Of a stretch of DNA of 64,000 bases, positions 47,376 through 57,507 are shown piece by piece. Each line of letters opens with the position of its first letter. Positions within the stretch are counted from its first letter, which is position 1. The stretch is from Paraburkholderia dilworthii (lineage in GTDB: Bacteria > Pseudomonadota > Gammaproteobacteria > Burkholderiales > Burkholderiaceae). The position numbers were made by a program, and so were the translations under genes. Location: contig NZ_AWZT01000008.1 in NCBI RefSeq assembly GCF_000472525.1, forward strand, positions 210 through 64,209. Direction: 5' to 3'. A model generated the notes under the pieces. The model saw only the letters and a list, made by a program, of their open reading frames with translations, was not told where the DNA came from and did no database searches.

Positions 47376-48296
47376 TTACTGCGCGTTTTGCTTGATGCGC
47401 GAGCGAGCGAGATCCAGATCCTCGCACAATTGCTTCGCGCCTAACGCGATTCGCGGCGCGGGCCGGTTGATGAGATCACCGTCAATGGCGAACAGGTTGT
47501 TATTCGCCACCGCCGCCAGACGTGGCCACGCGCGCCAAGCGCCGAGCTGCGGCAACGTGGTGTCGGGTCTCGTCGCGCCGGGCGCTGCGGTGACGATCGC
47601 TTCGGGATTCGCCGCGAGCACGGCTTCGGTCGAAACCGTCGGCACCAGCGGTTGCAGTCTCGCGAACACATTGCGGCCGCCGCATAGCTCGATGACGTCG
47701 CTAATCATATGCTCGCCGTTGAGCGTCATCAACGGTTGATCCCACACCTGATAAAACACGCTGACTGCTGGCCGTTTCGCGTATTGCGCTCGCAAACCCG
47801 CAATGTCTCGACGATATGCGGCGGCGGCTGCATCCGCGGTGGACGACGTGCCGAGCAAATGGCCGAGCTTCGTCAACGAGACCGCGATATCGTCGAGATG
47901 GTGCGGCTCGCTGAAGAACAACGGTATGTGCAACTCGCGCAGACGATCGAGTTGACGTTGCGCATTGCCATGCCGCCACACCACGATCAGATCGGGCTTC
48001 AATGCGACGATGCGCTCGAGATCGAGCGACTTGTTGTCGCCGACGCGCGGCAGTTGTTGCGCCTCGGGCGGATAGTCGCTGTACGACACGGCGCCCACCA
48101 TCTTCGAGCCGCCCCCGGCCGCATATAGCAGTTCGGTGACATGCGGCGCGAGGCTGATCACGCGCTGCGCGGGTGCTGGCAGCGTGAGCACCGCGCCCGT
48201 GTCGTCGGTCACCGCGATGCCGGCTTGCGCGTGCAACGCAATGGCAAGCAGCGTGACGGCGACAGTGAGGCGGGGGAATCGTGTGAAAGGGATCAT
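47376..48296 (-). CDS. btuF: Periplasmic cobalamin-binding protein
   Basis: 306 residues. Signal peptide ends AQA near residue 25; two Rossmann-like lobes of the BtuF/FhuD class follow, with RVISLAPHVTELLYAAGGG and VGDNKSLDLERIVALKPDLI in the N-lobe and HMISDVIELCGGRNVF in the C-lobe. It delivers B12 to BtuCD, encoded on the opposite strand. It is last of a minus-strand series after cobD, with a 74-base gap. Confidence 0.88.
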   Translation of the reverse strand: MIPFTRFPRLTVAVTLLAIALHAQAGIAVTDDTGAVLTLPAPAQRVISLAPHVTELLYAAGGGSKMVGAVSYSDYPPEAQQLPRVGDNKSLDLERIVALKPDLIVVWRHGNAQRQLDRLRELHIPLFFSEPHHLDDIAVSLTKLGHLLGTSSTADAAAAAYRRDIAGLRAQYAKRPAVSVFYQVWDQPLMTLNGEHMISDVIELCGGRNVFARLQPLVPTVSTEAVLAANPEAIVTAAPGATRPDTTLPQLGAWRAWPRLAAVANNNLFAIDGDLINRPAPRIALGAKQLCEDLDLARSRIKQNAQ

Positions 48297-48370
48297 CGGG
48301 TCGAACGTCGAGTTTGCGTTGAGCGTATCAATGCTCTGCGATGTAGGTCAGCTTTGCAGTCGTCAAGGCG

Positions 48371-49474
48371 TCAGGCGCGCTCGCGCCGGTCAATCGTCTC
48401 AACTGCCGCGCGCATGCTGTAGGCAAGACGCGCCCATTCCTCTTCGCTCGCGGGCAAACCGAAACGTACGCTGCCTGGCGCTGCGAAAAGCCGCGTCCAT
48501 ACGCCGCGCGTGGCCAATGCTTCATGCAAGGCCGCGGCACGTGGATCGTCGGTCCATGCGAAGAGTGGTGTGCCGCGTGTGCGCATGCCGTGACCTTGCA
48601 GCAGATCGACGAGGCGCGCGCTGTCCGCTTCAAGCCGTGTGCGCATCTGCTGTTGCCAGGCGTGGTCCAGGAACGCGGCCTTCACGGCATGACGCGCGGG
48701 ACCACTGACGGTCCACGCGCCGAGCATGCGGCGCAAGCTATCGAGCACTGTGGGCGAGCCCAGCACGAAACCGGCGCGAACGCCCGCGAGTCCGAAGAAT
48801 TTTCCAGGCGAACGCAATACGATTAAGCCGTCGCGACCCACACAGGCTGCAAGCGAAGCGGCGGGCATCGTATCCGCGAACGCTTCGTCGACGAGCAGTG
48901 TGCCGCCGCGCACCCTTAACTGCGCGTGCCAATCCAGAAGCTTCGCCGCGCCCAGATGATCCGCAGTCGGATTGTTCGGATTCGCGACGATCACATGCGT
49001 GAGCGCATCGGGCAACACGTCGCACCAAACATCGAGCGGTATCACGCGATGGCCGGCCCGCTCGAACGCGGGCGCATATTCGCTGTAGGTGAGCGGCGCG
49101 ACGCCGACCCCGGCACGCGGCAGCAACGCCGGCAGCGCGCGAATCGCCGCCTGGCTTCCGGCAACCGGCAATACATGCGCCGCATCCGGCGCGCCGTAGT
49201 AGCGCGCGGCGCAGTCGGCGAGACCGTCGCCTTCGTCGGGCAGGCGGCGCCAGGCGTCGGCGGGAACAGGCGGCACCGGATAGCCGTGCGGATTGATTCC
49301 CGTCGACAGATCGAGCCACTGCTCGTACGGAATGCGATAGCGTTCAGCCGCTTCGTGCAGATTGCCGCCGTGCACGATCGTCGCGCTGGATGACGCGCAG
49401 GCAGTCGGCGCTGCGCCAGCATTCGCGGGCTGTGTAATTTGATGTGAGCGTGGTTCCACCATTCGTTCAGACAT
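48371..49474 (-). CDS. cobD: Threonine-phosphate decarboxylase, PLP-dependent
   Basis: 367 residues, aminotransferase class I/II fold. PLP contacts: NPNNPT (165-170), DEAF (196-199) and the Schiff-base Lys225 in RSPGKFFGLAG. IVHGGNLHEAAERY (33-46) is the typical opening of the cobalamin CobC/CobD subgroup. It makes (R)-1-aminopropan-2-ol phosphate, the linker of the nucleotide loop. Called cobC in aerobic-pathway naming; I use cobD to avoid confusion with the phosphatase. Its start overlaps the end of cbiB. Confidence 0.9.
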   Translation of the reverse strand: MSERMVEPRSHQITQPANAGAAPTACASSSATIVHGGNLHEAAERYRIPYEQWLDLSTGINPHGYPVPPVPADAWRRLPDEGDGLADCAARYYGAPDAAHVLPVAGSQAAIRALPALLPRAGVGVAPLTYSEYAPAFERAGHRVIPLDVWCDVLPDALTHVIVANPNNPTADHLGAAKLLDWHAQLRVRGGTLLVDEAFADTMPAASLAACVGRDGLIVLRSPGKFFGLAGVRAGFVLGSPTVLDSLRRMLGAWTVSGPARHAVKAAFLDHAWQQQMRTRLEADSARLVDLLQGHGMRTRGTPLFAWTDDPRAAALHEALATRGVWTRLFAAPGSVRFGLPASEEEWARLAYSMRAAVETIDRRERA

Positions 49475-50402
49475 GCAAGGGCACGCTCAGCAAGGCCAGT
49501 ACGATCAGCACTGCGAGCCACAAGATCACCGTCCGTTCGACCAGTATCAACGCGGCCGTGATGTGAGCGGCCTTCGCGGGGTGCCCGAAGCCGAGCGTGG
49601 GGCGATGTTCGAGCGCGCCGTTATAAACCGCGGGACCGCCGATCAGCACGTTCAGACTGCCCGCGCCCGAGGCCATTACCGGGCCGGCGTTCGGGCTGTC
49701 CCAGCGCGGCGCCTGTTCGTGCCAGCAACGCCATGCCGTGCGCGTGTCGCCGAGCAGCGCGTAGCTCGCGGCGGTGAGGCGCGCGGGAATCCAGTTCAGC
49801 ACGTCGTCGAGGCGAGCGGCGGCCCAGCCGAAGCGCAGATAGCGAGGCGTGCGGTAGCCCCACATCGCATCGAGCGTGTTGGCGAGACGAAATCCAAGCG
49901 CGCCCGGACCGCCCGCGATTGCAAACCAGAACAGCGCGCCGAAGATCGCATCGTTGCCGTTTTCGAGCGCCGATTCGACGGCGGCGCGCGACAGCGCCGC
50001 TTCGTCGGCATTGGCGGTTTCGCGCGAGACGATCCGCGCGGTCAGCAGGCGCGCTTCAGCGAGATCTCGATGCGCGAGCGCCCGTGCGATCGGCTCGATA
50101 TGGTCGTGCAGGCTGCGCGCGCCGAGCGCGAACCACAGCAATGCAATGTGCACGGCACAGCCCGCGAAAAACGGCAGCACGGCGACGAGCCACCAGGCGA
50201 CCAGCACCGGCGGCAGCACGGCGAGCGACCATGCGAGCAGTCCCTTGGGCCGCAGGCGGCTGCCGCGGTTGTAGTGCGCTTCGAGGCGCGCCGCCCATTT
50301 GCCGAAAGCCACCAGCGGATGAGCACCGCTCGGCTCGCCGATCCAGCGGTCGACGGCCACGCCCGCGGTCGCGAGCGTCACGATCAGAGGAAGCGAGAGC
50401 AT
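49467..50402 (-). CDS. cbiB: Adenosylcobinamide-phosphate synthase (CbiB/CobD-type)
   Basis: 311 residues, membrane protein with about four to five helices. DRWIGEPSGAHPLVAFGKW near the start and NGNDAIFGALFWFAIAGGPG in the middle are family motifs. It attaches the aminopropanol arm to cobyric acid. The ATG at 50402 overlaps the cobU stop, and its end overlaps the decarboxylase start, so the three genes form one tightly coupled unit. Confidence 0.92.
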   Translation of the reverse strand: MLSLPLIVTLATAGVAVDRWIGEPSGAHPLVAFGKWAARLEAHYNRGSRLRPKGLLAWSLAVLPPVLVAWWLVAVLPFFAGCAVHIALLWFALGARSLHDHIEPIARALAHRDLAEARLLTARIVSRETANADEAALSRAAVESALENGNDAIFGALFWFAIAGGPGALGFRLANTLDAMWGYRTPRYLRFGWAAARLDDVLNWIPARLTAASYALLGDTRTAWRCWHEQAPRWDSPNAGPVMASGAGSLNVLIGGPAVYNGALEHRPTLGFGHPAKAAHITAALILVERTVILWLAVLIVLALLSVPLHV

Positions 50403-50956
50403 CACGCGCCGCCTGCGGTTTTGAGGGTGAGCGGCAGGCCCGCGACCATCATCGTGGCCTGCGTGGAGAGCGCCGCGACGCGCTGATTCAGCCGCCCGAG
50501 TTCGTCCACGTAAAGACGCGTGGCCGCGCCGAGCGGCACCACGCCCAGGCCAATTTCGTTGCTGACCGCGATGATCTTGCCGCGAGCGTCGGCAAGCGCG
50601 GCCTCCAGTGCTTCGATACGGGCTTGATATTGATCGGACGGCAGGCCGTCGCCATCGGCGGGACACAGCAGGTTGGCGAGCCATAACGTGAAGCAGTCGA
50701 TCAGCGTGCAATGCCCCGGCGCGTCGGCTTGCAAGACAGCGCCCGCGAGGTCGACGTCCGCCTCCAGCAACTGCCACTGTGCAGGACGCCGCGCACGATG
50801 ATGCGCGATGCGCGCGGTGAATTCGGCGTCGCCGGTCATGCGTGCCGTGGCGATGTAGGTGACGGGCAGCGCGCTTTGAACGGCAAGCTGTTCCGCGTGC
50901 ACGCTCTTGCCTGAGCGCGCGCCGCCGAGAACGAAGGTGAGGTCGCGGGAAATCAT
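50402..50956 (-). CDS. cobU: Adenosylcobinamide kinase/guanylyltransferase
   Basis: 184 residues. P-loop GGARSGKS (11-18), ARMTGDAEFTARIAHHR with the guanylylated histidine at about 52-53, and VSNEIGLGVVP. It phosphorylates adenosylcobinamide and transfers GMP, the step before CobS. First gene of the minus-strand operon; no cobalamin riboswitch is visible in the 290 bases before it. Confidence 0.93.
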   Translation of the reverse strand: MISRDLTFVLGGARSGKSVHAEQLAVQSALPVTYIATARMTGDAEFTARIAHHRARRPAQWQLLEADVDLAGAVLQADAPGHCTLIDCFTLWLANLLCPADGDGLPSDQYQARIEALEAALADARGKIIAVSNEIGLGVVPLGAATRLYVDELGRLNQRVAALSTQATMMVAGLPLTLKTAGGA

Positions 50957-51248
50957 CGCGTGATTGTACCGGCGTGCAGCGCGGGGCGGCACGATGGGAT
51001 AATGCGGCGAATGCCGGGCGCGATTGGCCTCAATTAACGGTAGGTGTCAATGCTGCCCGCTAATGGCGAACGTGATTCGTGGCCGCGATGAGTGGTCAGA
51101 ATCGGTTGCTGCGATCGCGGCTGTGTCGTTTGGCGTCTGGCTGGTGCTCGCGCTTGCCCCCGCGCATGTGCGTTGCTCGCCTGTCGTTTGCCACTCTTGT
51201 TTGCCTGCCGCTCCACTAGTCCTTTCCATCGTCGAGTCCCACATTTCC

Positions 51249-52763
51249 GTGACCATCCATTCGATCTCGCATGACGCCGTATCCGTGCCGCGCGGCACGC
51301 TGATGATTCAGGGCACCACATCCGATGCGGGCAAGAGCACGCTGGTCGCCGGTCTATGCCGGCTCGCACGGCGCGCCGGTGTGCGCGTCGCGCCGTTCAA
51401 GCCGCAGAACATGGCGCTGAACAGCGCGGTGACCGTCGATGGCGGCGAGATCGGGCGCGCTCAGGCGTTGCAGGCAGTGGCCGCCGGCATCGCCGCGCAC
51501 ACGGATCTGAACCCTGTGCTGCTCAAGCCCACGAGCGATCGCGGCGCTCAGGTGATCATCCACGGCAAGGCGCGCATCAATCTCGACGCCCGCGCGTATC
51601 ACGAGTACAAGCCGGTCGCTTTCGAAGCGGTGCTCGCGTCGTACGCGCGGCTGCAAGCGGCGTACGACACGATTTTCGTCGAAGGCGCGGGCAGTCCGGC
51701 CGAGATCAACCTGCGCGAGCGCGACATCGCCAACATGGGTTTTGCGGAAGCGGTCGACTGCCCAGTCGTGCTCGTGGCCGACATCGACAGAGGCGGGGTG
51801 TTCGCGCATCTGACAGGGACGCTTGCATGTCTGTCGGCGAGCGAGCAGGCGCGCGTGCGGGGTTTCATCATCAACCGTTTTCGCGGCGATATTGGACTGC
51901 TGAAGCCGGGCCTCGACTGGCTCGAAGCGAAGACCGGCAAGCCGGTGCTGGGCGTCGTCCCGTATCTGCACGGTCTGACGCTCGACGCCGAGGACATGCT
52001 GCCGCCCGAACTGCGCGCGGCGCAGCGCAGCGACTCGGCCCGCACGTTGCGCGTGGTCGTGCCGGTGCTGCCGCACATCAGCAACCACACGGATTTCGAC
52101 GCGCTGCGCGCGCATCCGCAGGTCGATTTTCATTACGTGCGAAGCGGCATGCCGCCGCCGCCCGCGGACTTGATCATCCTGCCGGGGTCGAAAAACGTAC
52201 CTGGCGATCTGGCTTTTTTGCGCGAGCAAGGCTGGGACGCGGTGCTGCAACGGCATTTGCGCTATGGCGGCCGCGTGATCGGCATCTGCGGCGGGATGCA
52301 GATGCTCGGGCGCGAGGTCGCCGATCCGCACGGTGTGGAAGGCGTGCCGGGAATGTCGGCGGGCTTGGGCTGGCTCGACTACTCGACGGTGCTCACGCGC
52401 GAAAAGACGCTGAAGAACGTGACCGGCCGCCTCGCGTTGCCGGGCTCGCCGGAGGTGGGCGGTTACGAGATCCATATGGGAGAAACGCGGGGACCGGCGC
52501 TGGAATCGCCGGCGCTGCGCCTGGGGCAGCCGGGCGACGCGCGTCCCGACGGCGCTATTTCCGCCGATGGCCAGATTCTCGCGACCTATGTGCACGGCCT
52601 GTTCGATACGTCGGCCGCCTGTGCGGCGCTGCTGGCCTGGGCCGGATTGAGCGACGCAGACGCTATCGACTATCCGGCATTGCGCGAAGCGTCGCTGGAT
52701 CGGCTCGCCGACACGCTGGCCGAACATCTGGATCTGGCGAAGTTGATGGCTACCGTAGGTTGA
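51249..52763 (+). CDS. cobQ: Cobyric acid synthase
   Basis: 504 residues. N-terminal dethiobiotin-synthetase-like ATPase ([15 protein letters not shown]), then a triad-type glutamine amidotransferase with the nucleophile in [12 protein letters not shown] and the His in YVHGLFD. It amidates adenosylcobyrinic diamide to cobyric acid. The exact start is uncertain: GTG 51249, GTG 51288 and ATG 51303 are in frame and none has a strong binding site. Divergent from cobU. Confidence 0.9.
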   Translation: MTIHSISHDAVSVPRGTLMIQGTTSDAGKSTLVAGLCRLARRAGVRVAPFKPQNMALNSAVTVDGGEIGRAQALQAVAAGIAAHTDLNPVLLKPTSDRGAQVIIHGKARINLDARAYHEYKPVAFEAVLASYARLQAAYDTIFVEGAGSPAEINLRERDIANMGFAEAVDCPVVLVADIDRGGVFAHLTGTLACLSASEQARVRGFIINRFRGDIGLLKPGLDWLEAKTGKPVLGVVPYLHGLTLDAEDMLPPELRAAQRSDSARTLRVVVPVLPHISNHTDFDALRAHPQVDFHYVRSGMPPPPADLIILPGSKNVPGDLAFLREQGWDAVLQRHLRYGGRVIGICGGMQMLGREVADPHGVEGVPGMSAGLGWLDYSTVLTREKTLKNVTGRLALPGSPEVGGYEIHMGETRGPALESPALRLGQPGDARPDGAISADGQILATYVHGLFDTSAACAALLAWAGLSDADAIDYPALREASLDRLADTLAEHLDLAKLMATVG

Positions 52764-52908
52764 TGCTCGAATCTGCCGCACCTGGGATTGCATCCTGAAG
52801 GAAATAATCAAAGCCAGAAAGACGGTTTTTAGCTTTTCTGGGTTCGAATAGAGTGTCGGACATCGACGGCTTTCTCCCAAGCCGTCCTCTTTTCATCAAG
52901 GATTCGTC

Positions 52909-53325
52909 ATGAACTCGAACCGCTCCGCCGATCTGGCGGCTCTGATTCTGCGTGTCGCGCTTGGCGTGCTGTATCTCGCGCACAGCCTGCAAAAGATTTT
53001 GGTGTTCACGCTGCCAGGCACCGCACAGTTCTTCGTCTCGCTCGGCCTGCCGGGATGGCTGGGCTATGTGACTGCGTTCGTCGAACTGATCGGCGGTATT
53101 GCGCTGTTGCTGGGCGTGCAGGTGCGCTGGGTCGCGCTCGTGCTGCTGCCGTTCATGCTCGGTGCAATGTCGGCGCATTGGCATAACGGCTGGGGTTTCG
53201 GCTCGCCGCATGGCGGCTGGGAATATCCGGCGTTCTGGGCGGTGACGCTCGTCGTGCAGTCGTTGCTCGGCAGCGGCGCATTCGCGCTGCGCGGCGCGAA
53301 TGCGCCGCGCGCGGCGACTGTTTGA
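52909..53325 (+). CDS. DoxX family membrane protein
   Basis: 138 residues, four membrane helices. LILRVALGVLYLAHSLQKI and GYVTAFVELIGGIALLLG fit the DoxX family. The GWEYPAFWAV segment precedes helix 4. Some DoxX members are thiosulfate:quinone oxidoreductase subunits or partner with thiol-stress proteins; no partner is adjacent here. Transcribed alone, with a terminator after it. Confidence 0.88.
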   Translation: MNSNRSADLAALILRVALGVLYLAHSLQKILVFTLPGTAQFFVSLGLPGWLGYVTAFVELIGGIALLLGVQVRWVALVLLPFMLGAMSAHWHNGWGFGSPHGGWEYPAFWAVTLVVQSLLGSGAFALRGANAPRAATV

Positions 53326-53404
53326 ATCGCGCCCGGCGGTAGTGTGCGTGCGGCCTTGGCGTCGCCGCATCTGTTTGCAAAGCCCGTCAGGTTGGGCAAT
53401 GCGA

Positions 53405-53439
53405 AAAAAAGCACGCGCCGTCAGGTCGCGTGCTTTTTT
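53405..53439. terminator. Bidirectional intrinsic terminator
   Basis: AAAAAAGCACGCG (53405-53417) pairs with CGCGTGCTTTTTT (53427-53439). The A and T tracts make it functional in both directions between the DoxX gene and the convergent thioesterase gene. Confidence 0.88.
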
Positions 53440-53496
53440 GTGGCGAGTGCGCCTCGTCGCGCTTCTTGCGGTTTCCCGCGGTTCTCTTAATACCTC

Positions 53497-53916
53497 TCAA
53501 TACAACACGATCTGTGTGCAACGGAACAGGGCGATCGTCTTACCGTTCGGATCGGTGACCGTCGCGTCCCAAACCTGCGTGCTGCGGCCGAGATGCACGC
53601 CCTTGGCCACCGCGCGGATCGTGCCTTCGGTCGCCGTGCCGAGAAAGTTGCTTTTCAGCTCGACGGTCGTGAAGTTGCGCGCCGTTTCCGGCAGATGCGC
53701 GAGGCAAGCGTAGCCGCAAGCCGTGTCCGCGAGACCGATTATCGTGGCCGCGTGCAGAAAACCGTTCGGCGCCAGCAGTTCCGCCCGCACCGTCAATTCC
53801 GCGGTCAACATGCCTTCATCGAGCGACAGCACACGCACGCCCAGCAAGCCTGGCAGCCTGCCTTGCTGGCGTTCGTGCAGGCGTTCGACGGTGTATTCCG
53901 GCCGGAGTTTGCTCAT
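53497..53916 (-). CDS. PaaI family hotdog-fold thioesterase
   Basis: 139 residues. The hotdog signature is LLAPNGFLHAATIIGLADTA, with the Asn-Gly and the acidic residue of the active site, followed by TVELKSNFLGTA. It hydrolyses acyl-CoA thioesters; the substrate is unknown. Single gene, convergent with doxX. Confidence 0.88.
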   Translation of the reverse strand: MSKLRPEYTVERLHERQQGRLPGLLGVRVLSLDEGMLTAELTVRAELLAPNGFLHAATIIGLADTACGYACLAHLPETARNFTTVELKSNFLGTATEGTIRAVAKGVHLGRSTQVWDATVTDPNGKTIALFRCTQIVLY

Positions 53917-54068
53917 GAATTAGCTTCCTGAAAAGGGTGAATCGGTGATGGAGGGCGACTGATTAGCCATTCGGGGGCTTCGGCCTCGCTGCATTTGTCG
54001 ATATTATCAACGGCTGGATCGGCGCACGGAATCAAACCTGTGCAAATCGGCGCGTCGGCATACCGGGC

Positions 54069-54165
54069 AGGCGGAAGAATCGGGCTAGAAAGATCCAAGC
54101 AGAAGGTTCCAGGCAGAAAGTTGAAGGCGGAACGCTCAGGCGGAAAAGCTTGGGCAGAAAGCTCA
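54069..54165. repeat. Degenerate 14-bp tandem repeat array upstream of parA
   Basis: Seven head-to-tail units approximate AGGCRGAAAGYTCA: 54069, 54083, 54097, 54111 (each 14 bases), 54125 (13), 54138 (15) and 54153 (13). The array fills a third of the 304-base gap between the thioesterase start and parA. The rest of the gap shows no gene; a GGGAG ribosome site precedes parA. Confidence 0.75.
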
Positions 54166-54220
54166 AGGTAAAGCGCGGCAAACCGGCTGGCGTCGTCCAG
54201 TCTTCTTTCCGGGAGTATTC

Positions 54221-54862
54221 ATGACGGTAATCGTGGTGGCGAATCCGAAGGGCGGCGTGGGCAAAAGCACGCTGTCGACCAATCTGGCCGGCTATTTCGC
54301 CGCAACCGGCGAGTGGGTTGCGCTCGCCGATCTCGACAAGCAGCAGTCATCGCACGCGTGGCTGTCATTGCGGCCGGACACGCTGCCGGCCATCGAGACG
54401 TGGGAGGTCAATCCGGAGACGCCAGTCAAACCGCCAAAGGGCCTCGAGCGCGCGATTGTCGATACCCCGGCCGGCTTGCACGGCAATCGCATGAATATCG
54501 CACTCGAACTGGCCGACAAGGTCATCGTGCCGCTGCAGCCGTCCATGTTCGATATTCTGGCTACGCAGGAATTCCTCGAACGGCTAGCCAAGGAAAAGGC
54601 GGTCAGGAAAGGTGCGATCGAAATCGGCGTGGTCGGCATGCGCGTCGATGCGCGCACGCGCTCGGCGGAGCAACTGCATCGCTTCGTCGAGGGACTGAAG
54701 CTGCCGGTGCTTGGCTATCTGCGGGACACCCAGAACTACGTGCAACTGGCGGCGCACGGGCTGACTTTGTGGGACGTTGCCAAAAGCCGGGTGGAGAAGG
54801 ATCTGGAGCAGTGGCAGCCGATCATCGAGTGGACGAATGGGGCCGGCAAGAAGGTGGGATGA
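54221..54862 (+). CDS. Orphan ParA/MinD-family ATPase
   Basis: 213 residues. The deviant Walker A is KGGVGKST (10-17) with the signature Lys10, the switch I aspartate is in ADLDKQQSS, and Walker B-like VDTPAG follows. The protein is short, with no N-terminal DNA-binding domain, and no parB, parS-like gene or replication gene lies nearby. Known: such orphan ParAs position cargo (chemoreceptor arrays, carboxysomes, pili) on the nucleoid. The cargo here is unknown. Both sides carry tandem repeats. Confidence 0.85.
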   Translation: MTVIVVANPKGGVGKSTLSTNLAGYFAATGEWVALADLDKQQSSHAWLSLRPDTLPAIETWEVNPETPVKPPKGLERAIVDTPAGLHGNRMNIALELADKVIVPLQPSMFDILATQEFLERLAKEKAVRKGAIEIGVVGMRVDARTRSAEQLHRFVEGLKLPVLGYLRDTQNYVQLAAHGLTLWDVAKSRVEKDLEQWQPIIEWTNGAGKKVG

Positions 54863-54933
54863 CGGCGGGGCTTGCAGTGAGGGTTGAGTGTGGCCAGAAG
54901 TGTCGCAGTCGGGCGGAGGAGACCGGAAACTAG

Positions 54934-55002
54934 CCGGAAGTCGGCCGTAGCCAGCCGTAGCCCGCCAGAGCCAGCCGAGCCCGCCAGAGCCAGCCGTAGC
55001 AA
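54934..55002. repeat. 10-bp tandem repeat array downstream of parA
   Basis: Units of GCCGTAGCCA, GCCGTAGCCC, GCCAGAGCCA, GCCGAGCCC (9), GCCAGAGCCA and GCCGTAGCAA run from 54944 to 55002, with a related unit at 54934. The 246-base gap between parA and panD contains nothing else except a long-loop inverted repeat at 55023-55087. Confidence 0.8.
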
Positions 55003-55088
55003 GGCGGCATGGCTGTCCGCTTCAACCGGGCGCGCGGCGCTGAGCCGGGCCAAACATCTGTCCCGAAGAGACCGCCGCGCCCGGTTGC

Positions 55089-55109
55089 AAAAAAGCGAGC
55101 GGCCTCGTT
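55089..55109 (-). terminator. Short terminator after panD
   Basis: Read leftward, AACGAG-GCCG-CTCGCT (one G-U pair) forms a six-base stem with a tetraloop directly after the panD stop codon, followed by six T residues. Confidence 0.5.
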
Positions 55110-55495
55110 CAGGTCCAGTTCTGGGTAGGCACGTGGTCGCGGCTGCCCTTGATCTTATTGTTCTGGTCGACAAACACCAGGTCCGGCTTCCAGCCGGCCT
55201 TCAACTCCGCTTCGTCGACCACCGCGAAGGCCGCGATGATCACCAGATCGCCCAGTTGCGCGCGCCGCGCCGCCGAGCCGTTCAACGAAATCATGCCGCT
55301 GCCGCGCTCGCCCTTGATCGCATAGGTCGAGAAACGCTCGCCATTGTTGATGTTCCAGATGTCGATCCGTTCGTTTTCGACAATGTTCGCCGCTTCAAGC
55401 AGGTCTTCGTCGATCGCGCACGAGCCTTCGTAGTGCAGCTCGCAGTGCGTGACCGCGACGCGGTGAATCTTAGACTTCAGCATGTTGCGTTGCAT
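55109..55495 (-). CDS. panD: Aspartate 1-decarboxylase
   Basis: 128 residues. The self-processing site is Gly24-Ser25 in HYEGSCAID, which generates the pyruvoyl cofactor; [23 protein letters not shown] is the conserved core. It makes beta-alanine for pantothenate. I use the ATG at 55495; a TTG two codons upstream is in frame. It lies 53 bases downstream of panC on the same strand. Confidence 0.94.
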   Translation of the reverse strand: MQRNMLKSKIHRVAVTHCELHYEGSCAIDEDLLEAANIVENERIDIWNINNGERFSTYAIKGERGSGMISLNGSAARRAQLGDLVIIAAFAVVDEAELKAGWKPDLVFVDQNNKIKGSRDHVPTQNWT

Positions 55496-55548
55496 GGCCA
55501 ATCAATCTTTGTAGCTTCTTAGGCGTGTCTGCGCGGTACGAGACAGTT

Positions 55549-56433
<885 letters not shown>

Positions 56434-56614
56434 TCAGGCAATTGCGCGGCCCGCGGCCTCACTGGTAATGACAGGATCGAAGCGCGGGATTGTAGTGGAT
56501 TTGTCCGCCGCACGCACCGAAACGAGGCCTGATCGGCCATTCCGGAGCATGAAGGCCCGGCTGGCTGCTGCGCCGAAGCCGGCATCGGCGTGGACGGCGT
56601 CAGCGGCGTCAGTT

Positions 56615-57490
56615 TCAGGCCGGCAAATAGGCGAGGCGCACATAGATAGGTGCGAACGGCTCGGCCTGAGTGATTTCGATGAGCGATTCCCGGCACAGCT
56701 CGAGCATCGCGATGAAGTTCACGACCACGACCGGCACGCCCTTGCTTGTGTCGAACAGGTCGGAGAACTCGATGAAGCGCGCGTTCTGGAGTTGCCGCAG
56801 GATCGAACTCATATGCTCGCGCACGGACAGTTCCTCGCGCGAAATCTTGTGATGCTGGACGAGCTTTGCGCGCTTGATCACGTCGGCCCAGGCGGCGCGC
56901 AGATCTTCGCTGTTCACGTCTGGAAAGCGCGGCGTGATGCTTTGCTCGATATACACCTCGGCGCGCAGGAAGTCGCGCCCGAGTTGCGGCAGCTGGTCGA
57001 TGCGCTGTGCGGCAAGCTTCATCTGCTCGTATTCCAGCAGGCGCCGCACCAGTTCCGCGCGCGGGTCTTCGGCTTCCTCGCCGCTGTCTGCCTTCTTCAC
57101 GGGCAACAGCATGCGCGACTTGATCTCGATCAGCATTGCGGCCATCAGCAGATATTCGGACGCGAGTTCGAGATTGGTCTGGCGCAACTGGTCGACGTAG
57201 CCGAGGTATTGCACCGTGACATCCGCCATTGGAATGTCGAGCACGTTGAAGTTCTGCTTGCGGATCAGGTACAGCAACAGATCCAGCGGTCCCTCGAACG
57301 TTTCGAGGAACACTTCGAGCGCGTCCGGCGGGATGTACAGATCGGTCGGCAGTTTGAAGAGCGGCTCGCCGTACAGGCGCGCGAAGGCGATACCGTCGAC
57401 GGTGTCGGGCGTCGAATCGGTGGCGGGCGCGGCAAGCGCGGCGTCGGACGGAGCCGGCGGCGCGCCGTGTGCCTCGTCGGCGTGACTCAT
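56615..57490 (-). CDS. scpA: Segregation and condensation protein A
   Basis: 291 residues, kleisin of the bacterial SMC complex. FEGPLDLLLYLIRKQNFNVLDIP is the SMC-binding N-terminal domain, and REHMSSILRQLQNARFIEFSDLF the C-terminal winged-helix part. The first 35 residues are acidic and Ala/Pro-rich. No scpB or smc nearby. Follows the DUF3460 gene by 17 bases. Confidence 0.92.
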   Translation of the reverse strand: MSHADEAHGAPPAPSDAALAAPATDSTPDTVDGIAFARLYGEPLFKLPTDLYIPPDALEVFLETFEGPLDLLLYLIRKQNFNVLDIPMADVTVQYLGYVDQLRQTNLELASEYLLMAAMLIEIKSRMLLPVKKADSGEEAEDPRAELVRRLLEYEQMKLAAQRIDQLPQLGRDFLRAEVYIEQSITPRFPDVNSEDLRAAWADVIKRAKLVQHHKISREELSVREHMSSILRQLQNARFIEFSDLFDTSKGVPVVVVNFIAMLELCRESLIEITQAEPFAPIYVRLAYLPA

Positions 57491-57507
57491 CGGTTGCGGC
57501 GACGCGT

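Noticed and set aside
50957..51248. Second cobalamin riboswitch between cobU and cobQ
   Set aside because: I looked for GGTGCC, GCAACGG and GCCACTG segments on both strands and did not find them in order.
51354..52880. A 508-codon minus-strand frame opposite cobQ
   Set aside because: No motif, Arg/His/Gln-rich; cobQ on the plus strand is unmistakable.
54069..55002. CRISPR array near parA
   Set aside because: Units are contiguous, 10-15 bases and degenerate, without spacers or cas genes.
55023..55087. Long inverted repeat (about 15 bp arms, 33-base loop) downstream of panD as a terminator
   Set aside because: The T-run lies on the wrong side for panD and the loop is long; the smaller hairpin at 55089-55109 fits better.
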